From contig OX393577.1 of the NCBI GenBank assembly GCA_947652605.1, forward strand, positions 54,398,108-54,462,107: a stretch of 64,000 bases of DNA. Reading direction: 5' to 3'. Below are positions 37,901-49,900 of the stretch, piece after piece (position 1 is the stretch's first letter; every line of letters begins with the position of its first letter). A program made the translations under genes and the position numbers. The notes under the pieces are model-generated. The model ran no database searches. It was not told the DNA's origin and was given only the letters and a program-made list of their open reading frames with translations. Source of the stretch: Elmis aenea (taxonomy: Eukaryota > Arthropoda > Insecta > Coleoptera > Elmidae).

Positions 37901-40900
37901 CTGTGCTTTTTGCGTACCGTGCGTAAGGACCCATTTACTATGCATCCAGGCTGTACGGTAAGAGTAATTTATATTAGTGGTCGTAGAAAAAATTATATAT
38001 TTGAGCGTCGCGACATCAAAATAAAGGTGGTCGCTCTTGTAATTGCAGCAACGTGTGTTGTAGAGCAACTAACTATTTTGGAGTCGCTATATTAAGGAAT
38101 AGATTTGTCCTATAAACAAAAATATAGTTGATAATGCTCTAAAATCCTTGGAAAATCTATTGAGGACATAATAAATTGGAAATCGATGACAAACAAAATT
38201 TATATTATTTGTCTATTATAACAAATACGCGCCGTCAAAGTATAAAAGTATGGCCAAGTACCGCATTTTTATGATTAAAAGCTGGCAATTGATGTCAGTG
38301 TCGAGACATGGCTAGTGTCACGGCAATAGCGTCATGACATTCTGGCATCGCGACATCAGGCTGTTCAGACGACATTTGATGCCACGGCACCTGGTGTCAC
38401 GACGCTAGTGTCACCGTGTGAACTACCCTTAAGTGTGTCAGAACGCGTTGTGGTCGTATTTATTTGTCGCTCAGTTAGCGCCTAACATACCTATCTATCA
38501 GGAGTGCGTTCAGGAATTCGAAACTGGTGTGCTGTGTATCAAAAACCTCGAATACATTGCGTTCAAAAATTCGTTTGGTGTGCACACAATATGCACATTT
38601 TACACCCCACCTGGGACTGGTGTGTGGGTGTGCGCACCGGTTGATACACTACAAGGCGCGCACCAACACCAGTTTCGAATTCCTGAACGCACTCCAGAAT
38701 GTTTGGATAAATTAGGTTATAAAATTGTGTTAAGAAATTATTTTTTTGTAACTGTCCTTACAGTTATTTAACAATATTTAAAAAGTATATAATTGTATAT
38801 AGGTTTAAAGTTTCAATTATTGCTTAATTTGTAATAAATCTTGGGGGCGAAAATTTAAATGCTTAATTGAGATAAAAAATACATCAAACCTGAAATCCTT
38901 ATCGTATTTTTTTATGGGAATATCAAAAGTTTGGCCACTGATATCGCTGGATTCTGCTGATACTCCTTGCTTTTTACTGGCTGAGTTGCTTGAAATAGAT
39001 AGTTGATGAGGCACTCTATTGGCCATCGCATGTTGCTCTTGGAGACTAGTAAGTATGTCCCCATCCTTATTAAAACTGGTTGCTTGCTGCAGAACGCTCT
39101 GTAACAAAAATTTAATTTTTTTACAATTCCTTAAATTAAATATTCGCGCTTGGTTATTTTCCGTTTAAGATTAAATCTTTACAGTACTTGGAAAGCGTTT
39201 AAAAATATTGGATGATTCAACAATGACGTAACTTTTCGACTAGGTTTAAAAATAAAAGAGTGTAAAACATTTAAAAGAGTATTAAATTTTAGAAAAGATG
39301 AATTAATTTAAAAGATAAACTTTTTAAAAGTGCAGACTTTCGGCGATTACAATATGCGCCAGACTACTTAAAATAGGTATCATTAATTTTTAATTGTTTG
39401 GTAATTGCAGGTCATCAGTTTTTTTTTTGTGTTAATTATGTGTAGTTGTTGACTTCATGTAAACTTTAAAGGAAACAGTCACAAGGCTTTAAATGAAAGT
39501 TGAGCTGAAAAAAACATGAGTGCATGAAGTGCACGAGTGATTTTTTTTTAATTTGTCAAAAATTATAGATTATTTGCAATGCACGAGTTATATTTTGTAA
39601 GAAATTTTCCTTCACCTAACCTACCTGTCAAATTAAATGTATGTTATGTCAAATTTACAAGTACTGTCAGAGTCGGGCATCAGGGGTGTGGTTTAATCTA
39701 TATTAAAGTAACGCTACTGGTCACCGAAATTCGTCAAAAAATTATCAAGACCAAAATATTTGATTCCCTCTCCAAATATATATTTTCTATCAATCACGAA
39801 CTCAGATTTCTTAGAAACGACCAATAAACGCATGAAAATCTGTTAATTGTGAAAAGGATATTATCAGTGTATGATTATGTTTTGGATCGTTTCTAGGAAA
39901 TCTGAGTTTGCTATTGGCCGAAAACGCAAATTTGACAGGAGGATCAACATCTGACAGGGTAATGTAAAATTATTACCGTGTAGTAATGCTCCTGTTGGTA
40001 GTGTCTAGAAGATTTAAGATTAGTGATTGGTTGAAAACGCAAATTTGATAGGTGAAGAAAATTTTCAAAAAATTTTTTTTAAATTGGAAGCATCGTTGGA
40101 AGCAGAAAAATAGACTTTTTAAAGTGAAATTAAACTTAAACAGTGCAATTTTTAAAAATATTTAATTGTTGCCACTTCCAATAAAAAAAATTTAAACATC
40201 AGCAATGCAGAACATTTTTCTTCAAACAATTTTTGTCAAACCTGTCGTTTACGTCTTACAAGTTGGGGCGCCTGTTTTGAAACAGATGGTATGTTTGGTT
40301 TACTCATTTATTATAGATACAGTTTGGCTCTATTTTTTTGAAATACCGTCATGAAAATAGCACTGATTAAAACCACAGTCCACTTATGAAATATGAAACA
40401 TTTACGTTAACTCCATCAAGTGACCGGGGTAACTAATTCTTAATTCAAAACCAAATTAGTGGCGAGATTGTGAGAGACCACGTAGCGTGCTTAAGTGCGT
40501 TAACACAAGTTATCTTATGCCGATAGCGTTATCAAGATGTGCCATATCCAAGAGGGCACGGCAACCCGCGATTATTTTTCTAGCAAGAGGGTCCTCCAAC
40601 CAGTCAATTGTTTTTGCGGTTCGCATCGCGTGGTCGGTTAGAGTCAACGTTCGCTTTAATTATACCCGATAAAAAGTTTCATGGCTCATAATACAAATGC
40701 AATAGTAAATAAAATTCGGTAATTACCGGATAATAAAAGAGCGTCTAATGTTTTTTTATAATCATAATCATATAAAGTATAGGCCGTAGCTACTTAAATC
40801 GGTTCCAGGTACTTGTAGGAAATGGTTGTAAAAAAATCATAAATAAGAAAATATTTTAATTGCTTTTAAAATATTCAAAAGTAACTTTAAATACGTAAGA

Positions 40901-43900
40901 AAATGAAATATAGGAAAATTTTTAAATATTCACTCTTTGTTTAACCTTTTTTGCTTGAAAACATGCCAAAACTAAGCGTAGTTAAAAAGGAAAAAGTATT
41001 ATTACCTACGAAAGGAGTAGGTTTCAAATTCGGGACCAACGATTTTTTTTTATTTAGTTTTATTATGCTTAAAATTCCACCGGGGACCTAGCTACTGTGT
41101 AGCAAAAAAGCTTAACTGGAGGCTGGAGGCCCCACAAACAATAAGGGCACAAGAAAGGAGACAAAAGGAATTGTTCCAACTATAGCGAAATAATATTAAA
41201 GAGTGTACCGGGGAAAATTCTGGCAATAGTAATGGAAGATAGATTGAAAGAAAAAAATAGAAAACACCAGAAGAATACCAATATGTTTTTAGAAGAGGAA
41301 GGAGTACATTAGGGTTTCTCATATTTGACCATTTTGCTTGTCCCGGGATTCCGGAAAGAAATCGGCCTTTGTCCCGGGATTTCCCGGGATCCCGGGATGT
41401 AATAAATTATGTCAATATTTTTAAATAAATAACCCAAAAAAATAAAAAAGTGGTTTATTACTTAAAAACAACTCCAAGTCAAATATGTAATACATTTTGC
41501 TCCATAATTATTACAAATAATTCAATAATATTGGTGAGAGAAACATACATTTGGGAATTATAACCTTTCTATTGCAATTTCATATTTATGAATACAATAA
41601 TATAATTTTTACAATGAATTTCTGTAATGTGATTTATGAAAACAATAGTGATCTGTGCTTCAGTCAATTAGTCTTTTTCTTAATTTATTAACAAAAAGTC
41701 CTACTGCATAAATGCTCTCTCAGTCTCTATTGATGTAGGTGAAATTGTCTTGAGAGCATCTAGCAGCAAAGAAACATCGTTATTATCAACAAAATTTCAT
41801 TTATAAGCTATTTTGCTTTTTAATTATCAGGGTACACAAAAATAACACTGTAAAAGTATTTTGAAGATATTAACTTTGTAATGGAGACCGGGCTTCTTTG
41901 CGCCATACTCAAAAAGAAAAATTATTTTGATGTTTTTCCATAATTTACTGTTAGTAAAGACATTTTAAGCATAAAATTCTGATAAGTTAGGATAGTATTA
42001 CAAAGATCTTATCACAAAATAAACGAAAACAACACTTTTTTTAAATCCCGGGAATTCCCGGGACAAAAAGCATTTCCCGGGAAATATAAAATAGCTTAAA
42101 ATGGGATCCCGGGAAAGAAACCCTAGAGTACACAAGACCAAGTTTTTATACTAACAAAATTGAAAAGAGCCTAAACAAAAACAAGGAAATACATATAGGT
42201 TTTATAGACTTGGAAAAAGCATTCGATAGAATAAAAAAAAGACGTATGGAGGTGCCTAAGCAAGAATGGAATAGAAATAAAAACAATCGACATGATAAAA
42301 GTGATGTATGAAAAAACGGTAAATATTGTAATATTATTTTTAATATTTCAGAACGCTACAAGCGTAGTTTAAAAAAAAAATATTGTAAGAACCCAGAATG
42401 AAGAATCGGCACAGTTTGAAACAAAAGAGCGCTCAAAACAAGGATGCGTGCTCAGTTCATTATTATTTTCAGTTGTTATTGATGGCGTGATTAAAGAAGT
42501 AAAACAAAAAATGCGACCGTTTCACCTAGGTAACTGCAAAATGGAAAAAATAAGCATAACAGAGCCAATGTTCGCAGACGACATGGTCTTACTCACGGAA
42601 ACAAAAGAATCTACAACATAATTTAGAAACCCTAAACCAAGAATTGGAAAAACTAAATACAGATAAGACTAAAACTATGATCGTTAATTATAACAGAGAA
42701 CAAAGGGTATAATATCACATCACATTTAAAGCTTAGGTTGGAACAGGTAGAAAGCTTTAAATATTTAGGAGTGATCGTAGAGAAAAATGGAGGAATGGAT
42801 AAGGGAATTAGCAAATGACAGGAAATGTGAGAAGAATATTTAACAGTTTAAGAACAATAACTTTTGGAAATAGAGAAGTCTCAAAAAAAAAAAGTGGAAG
42901 TGGTCAAAAAGTAATAACTCCAGTACTTTTATACGAAAGTGAAACGTGAAACAAAAATAGTTGCCGTGTGAATGCGGTAGAAAAAAGACTTTTAAGAACA
43001 GTTAAAAAAAAAATTGAATTAGAAATGAACCTATTAGAAAACAATTAAAATTAAAATTTGTTTAAACAAAAATATAAGAAAGACAGCTGAGATGGTTGGG
43101 ACACATTTATAGAATAAAACAATAAAAGTTAACAAGAAAAGCCTATAAAGCAAGGTCACAGGGAAAAAACAAAAGAGGTGGACCAAGAAAAACCTGGCAA
43201 CGGATAGAAAAATCAAACGGGAAGAGATAAAAAAGCTAGCACAAGATAGAAAGACGTGGATAACAGACTTATGACTAAATAAATAATAAATAATAGTAGT
43301 ATTACTTAATTAAATGTGTATGTTTTGAGAATTTGCAAATAGTAAGCAAAATAAATTTCTTAACTAACACGTTATTAAAATTAATAAAACATACAAATGG
43401 TTCATTTCTTAATATTTCATGACGATGATTAAGAGGTTTTTGTAAAGTAAACATATTTAAAAAATTAATAAACAAATAAATTGCGCTTATAATCAGGTTA
43501 TTCACGAAAAAAAAATTGTTTATCTATTTTTAATTCTCAAATACAAAAAATCTAATTAAATAACGCTTAACTAACATTTTTGGAAAAACATTATTAGCAC
43601 TTGGGTAATTTTTGATTTTCATTAAAAACAACATATTGTCAGAAACAAAAATGTTTTAGGGTTGTAGTTTTATGTTTTTATTTTTCATTTTAATCGAAAA
43701 TCGTTACGTAAGGTAAATAAATCTTTAACAGTTACGTATTGTATTGCAAATTCGATACTAAGTATATTTGGAAGTAATCTTATGCAAATGTGTCATTTAT
43801 TGGATATAAATGAGGTTTCTGATCGCTTTAGAGGTTTAATCAACTTTATGACGCTACTTAACTGAAACGAATTCTATTTTTATCCCACAAACTTATGTAG

Positions 43901-46900
43901 TATGCCAAAATAAAAGACAGATTATTAACTTACGAAACAAAGTTACTTTACTTAAAAAAATGTTTTTAATATATTATTCTGAGGCACCTATTTTATGTAA
44001 TACTCATTTTTTGTTCTTGACTGGTACACTATTACATAATGTACGCTTATAAGTTATAACGATCCGTTAATACTTTCGCTGCCGGCTATGAGCTAATGGA
44101 AAACTGCTTTTTAACCAACAACCCGATAAAGGAGGACGAAACGTCGGTTATGAAGAAACCTTTGACACGGTTCAAACCAGGAAACAACGTATATGAACTT
44201 TTATACAGTGGCGTAGGAACGGGTTGGCATTTGGGCGCTTGCCAAGGGCGCCATAATCTAAGGGGCGCAAAATTCAACTCAAAAAATCGAATTATAGCAT
44301 TATTAATAAATAATAGTCTCATAATTTTTTTAAATTTCAAATTTAGAGAAACTACCGTCAAATAAACAGCCATAAATTTATTTCTTATCTAGTATTGTAG
44401 AACTTGCTTCTAGAAAGAATTAACACTGTAAACGTCGCACTTCAAAAAAAAGAACAAGATCTTCTGTGTTAATTAAAGGGTTAACTGATTTTTTTTTTAA
44501 ACTTTTAGAACAGAATTAAATACAATTTTGAGTGAAATGGAACGAACATGCAACAAATTCAATGTAGTACCTTCAGAAAAAAATAAATAAAAAGAAAGAA
44601 AGAAAATGTCTGATGAACTTGCTGATGACGAATCACATAATTTTGATGATGTTAAAATGAATTGTGTGGAAATAATTGATTCCATAATTATGCAATTAAA
44701 TAAAAGATTTATAAGCATGAAAACAATTTCAGACGAGTTTAATTTTTTAACAGGAGAAAATATTGGTACTATGGGTTTTGAAGAAATTAAATGTAATGTA
44801 GCAGTTTTGACAGAAAAGTATCCAGAGTTAAATTTGCAACAGTCTGATAGAAATCCAATGTTTCAAACATCAATCAATTTGTTGAAATTACAAAAAATCA
44901 AAATGCTTCTAATTTATACTCTTAAAATATTTTAAATTTAATGGCCAACTGGGAATTAGAAGAAACCTATCCCAGTATAACGAAAGCATTAAAAATATTT
45001 TTAACTATACCCGTCACTGTTGCTACTGCTGAAAGAAGTTTTAGCAAATTAATAATTATTAAAAATTATTTGCGTTCTACATGTGGTCAAGATAGAACGT
45101 CATCACTATGCCTTTTCTTTTAATTGAACGTGAACTGGCAAAACAAATAAACGTTGATGAAATTATTAGAGTCTTTTTATTATTGAAACATTTGTTTTTT
45201 TTACATATTTTAAATAAAATTATTGAAAGTATACAAGGGCGCTAAAGTTTCATTTGCCAAGGGCGCAAAAATTGTTGCTACGCCTCTGCTTTTATATAAA
45301 CACTTTTGTCGTAAAATAATCGGGGTAGACAATATTTGCAACTATTTAATTTTGCATAGTAAAATCCTATGTACGATACTCTCAGTCAACACCCCGTATA
45401 TATATTTTTTTAAACAGATTAATAATATTTTACACCCAGGTAAAAAACCATTTGTTTATACACGAGCTGTGTCAAGAAATATCAGTTTTCTCAAAATACG
45501 GTTCACCATTTAACCCCGCATTATGTTCTTAAATCTTTATAATGACAACAAATATTTATAAACCTACATCGCGCGTTTTGATTATGATCTGGAATTTGTG
45601 AATAACGTTTATCGTTTTGAAGCTTTCACGAATTACAGAATGAAACACCTAACATATCGTGTAAATAAATTTTACACTTGAGTGCATTTGAGAATAATTA
45701 GTCATTTTAAAACGATGGTGCGATAAGTACTCTAATAAGTATAAGCCGAAGTTCAAAGCTCTTATGTACGTATTTATGAATTACAAATTTTGTTCGAAGA
45801 TTTATGGTTGCTTGATGCCAAGGCCGCGTTAATGCTAAGTCTTCGTGCAATACAGCTAGTATTTTAACATGAAAAACCCTATTTCAATCGGTTTTTTCTA
45901 CACCTTAAGACCACTAGCTGCATAATATTAGTTTTAATATTGATTTTCACGCTAGGCTGTTTTTTTTTTTTAACTAAAATTCAGGACTTTTTTACTTACA
46001 GCTGTCTGACGTACAACCTTTCACTTATACGTCATTTTTAAGAAAACGACTACAAATAACATTAAGCTTCCACTAGAAATAACAGGCTTGGAGAGATCAA
46101 TTTTGTTGGGGAATAACATGAACTTAAGGCGGTGATGGTTCGAGTTACGACGGTGCAAGATACGGCCATTGTAAAACATTTAATAAACCATTCAAGTGAA
46201 GGTCTACAAAAATAACGACAAAAATAAGTTTTATATAGGTAACTTTTTTAAAAACTAAATACTTGCAGGTATTGTTAATAGATAGATTTAATTCTCCAAG
46301 TTTTTACTGCTCTAGTCTAGAATCTAGAAAACGTTAAATGAGACATTGCACCATACATTTTTGGTATAAGCTTTAAAATGCAGGTAAGCCGCTCCCAGCG
46401 GCTCCCAATCAGTGGGGTTTGTATCCCGCTTATACTCCATCGACTTAAAAATTCACAAAATATGCTTATACGTATATTGCATTAAACTAAAGTATCAAAA
46501 ATACAAACCTGAACTCAAAGACAAAAGGGCCAATAAGTATTTATGTTTACCAATATTTAAACAAATCTCATTCCATGTAACTTTCAGTAAACAAAATATT
46601 TTTGGAACATTTTGGATGAATTTGGAGGTCTAAAAAATGCTCTTTATTTAATATGGAGCTAATGTAAAGTGAATATAGGTCGATCTAGCAGGTTTTGTTT
46701 TGTTTTAGTGCTAATATAAATTCGAATGTCAAGAAATGTAAGTGTGTGTACGATTATGGAAAATTTGCGTTTTGGTGGCAGTTTCCAGTTGGGCTTTTTG
46801 TCCCTGTTTTAATGTCAATTGCTATCACTTCCTTGAGTTTTAAAATTGTTAATGAAAACCAACCTTCGTTATAAATAAGGAATTTAGAAATCACCTTATA

Positions 46901-49900
46901 GAAAGACTTTTTTAAAGTTAAAAATATATTAAGTTTTAATTGTATTATCTAAAAACGATGCAAATACCTCTGTATTTTTGCTATCGTTCGTTTATTTATT
47001 TATTTCCGTACCTGTGTTAAACTTTTGTATCCTGATTTTTTACTTTTTCTAAAAATTAATTTTTTGTAATAGGTACTCCAAAAAAACAATATAAATATGT
47101 AATTAAAATTAAATAACTTAAAAGATAGTCCTTCATAAATTTTTTTAAAACACAAATGAAGGTTACTTTAATTATCATGGAAACCTAAGCACAGTTTAAC
47201 ATTTTTGGTTCATATTACTGATACTACTAGTAAGCATTAAATCTATAGATTTTGAAGTGTCGATGTACTACATATACAGGGTGGTCTACATAGAAGGGCC
47301 ACTAATGGGATCTCGTAAACGGTAAGAGCTACAAAGAAGTTTAAATTAGACAAATTGCTCCCCTTTCTTAGACCTATTCAGTGATGCTATAACGTTTTCA
47401 AAAAGTTCCATGGCACGGTAGATAAGAAATAAAAATCAAAATGGGCATTTTTTTAAATCGTTAATAACTTGATTAAACTTGATGGTAAAAAAAAATTTTT
47501 GGCCAAAAAATCATGTATTTTTTTGCACATTGTTAAGTGAAAATATTCATTTGTATATATAATATTGTTTTAATCATTGCACTCTATAGCTAGCTACATA
47601 AGGACTTGTTGATGATTTTATTTGTTTTGAGTCTTAAGATCAAAATAAATACATTAAACCTTATATTATTGAAAAGAGGGAGAAAATGCTTTTATTACGA
47701 AGTCATAGCCAACTACGGTTTCCCTTTAAAAAAATGCAAGTTTGTAATGTATCTAAGAATTTAAACAACATTGAAAAACAAATTAATGTTTTCTTTTTAC
47801 AGTGCATAAAAAAACAATAACTTTTTCCCCAAAAATATTTTTGTACCATCAAGTATAACCGAGTTATTAACGAAATAAAAAAGAAAGTCCATTTTGAGTT
47901 TTGTTCATTATCTAGCGAGCCAAGGAACTTTTTTACAACATTTTAAACCATTAAATGAATAGGTCTCAGAAAGGGGAACAATTTGGCTAATTCAAACTTC
48001 TTTGTAGTTTTTACCCTTTACGAGATCCCAATAGTGGCCCTTCTATGTGGACCACCCTGTATACATACACACTGATTTAAACTCATGAAAAACCATTGAG
48101 ATCTCGTTGTCATTTAAGTACAGAAGGACTACAACATTTAATTCTAATTGATATTAATCAGATATTTGCAACCATTTTCATTTAAGACAACAATTCTAAA
48201 TATGTGTTTCTTCTGCAGTGGTTTTATTTATAAAAATTTTGAAAGTTTTGTTAGAAAGTCTTCGTAGAAACTTTTTCTTTTCAATAAATGATTTTCATAA
48301 CCATTTGCTTAATCAATTAAGCTGTTTTTTTTTTTAAATTAATTTCCTCATAAGATTTTTACATACGTAACGACTTTTTCTTTTAATTTAAATAATATGG
48401 TTAATTTCTAACAATAAGTGAGATCCTAATGCTTGCTATCGGATCGAACCAGTTTATGTTTTAATAATTTTTGTGTAAAATTAATTTTTTGCCAAACGTT
48501 TACAAATTGCTGCTTAAAGGTCAACTCACACCGGCGCGATCTCAAAGCGGGCGCGGCGCGGGCGCGATCGCGTTCAAATGTAACCCAATAATATAAATGT
48601 ACGCTTTCACACTGGAGCGATCAAAGTGCGGTCATGTCGCGTTCTACGACGCGGTAATGTTTTTTTTTTTTTGACATCTGTCAATTTTTGTCTAATCTGT
48701 AATAATGACTACATGTCTGAAGAATTAATAGAAATTGTACAACACTACAAAATTCTATACGATTTATCCGACCCTGATTATGAAAATATAAGAAAAAAAG
48801 ATAAAGTGTGGACAGAAATTGGAGAAATCCTAGGAATAGAAAGTAGGTAATACAAATACGTTGGTTGGTTTATTTAAATTAAAATACATGTTAAGCATAT
48901 TTTTAAATGAATAAAATATATTATGTACTATTAATGTTTTATTTCCAATAAAATTGGAATATAATATATGTATAATATAAATAATAATAGCATAATAATA
49001 ATCAAGAAGTTATGAACTAGTAGATGAACAAATGTAAAAGTATAATTATAATTAATGATATTATATGTATAATAGAAATATCAATCAAAAATTTTAACAA
49101 AAATCATATAATTTTACTTTTTTACAAAAGTGGAAACATTTAAATCATTTTTTTCTGTTCTTTTTGCAAACTTATTACTCTTTTTAGACAAGAAAATGAG
49201 CGTTCCACCGATGCGTTTGAAATTGACATGGTAAACAAAATAAATTCCACATTTGGAAAAGTTGCTTTCATATCTAATGCTTTTTTGTATATTCTATTAA
49301 TTGATCGCTTGTCTTCTAAGTCTAAAGAGATTAAAAACTGTTCCAACTCATCTTAATTATTTGAATCAATGTCATCTTTATACATTTCTATTAAATTATT
49401 AACGCATTTTTTCTTTTCTTCTACACACAAAGTAAACGCAAAACAAACTTTAAAATTACTTATAAAATTTTCAAAGATTTACCCGCGTCTGTTTAGTTCT
49501 GCTATTAATTGATCGCATATGACGTAGAGTACATTATGTAAAAAACTTCCTTGTTCGCTTGCGATCATCTTCAAATATTTTATTTGTTAGTTTTTTAACT
49601 TTTGATTCAATTTCGTTGAAATTATGTCTAATGCTATTATTAATAAACATTTCTAGACTATATATCAATATATAAATGGTTATCGCCACCGCGCCGGTGT
49701 GAGATATCGTGATCGCGCCGCGCCCGCGATCGCCACCGCACCGGTGTGAGATATCGTGACCGCGACCGCGCCCGCGCAATGCCCGCGCCCGCGATCGCCA
49801 CCGCCACCGCGCCGGTGTGAGTTGACCTTAATAATGACAAATTTTGTTTTATGATATATCGATTTAAATTACTTCCTTAAAAGATCCAAAATAACCAAAT

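Larger units (their letters stand above)
48518..49828 (+). mobile_element. PIF/Harbinger-like element with MADF exon and G+C-rich ends, TAA duplication
   Basis: TAA at 48515-48517 and 49829-49831. The termini aggtcaactcacaccggcgcg / gccggtgtgagttgacct are inverse. Both ends carry tandem gcgatcgcnnccgc units, about four near the right end (49680-49815). The interior holds a MADF first exon and, on the minus strand, a hAT transposase piece. Confidence 0.85.

Noticed and set aside
38433..38771. 112-residue plus-strand open frame
   Set aside because: Runs through the short foldback MITE at 38501-38695, so its length comes from palindromic G+C-rich sequence.
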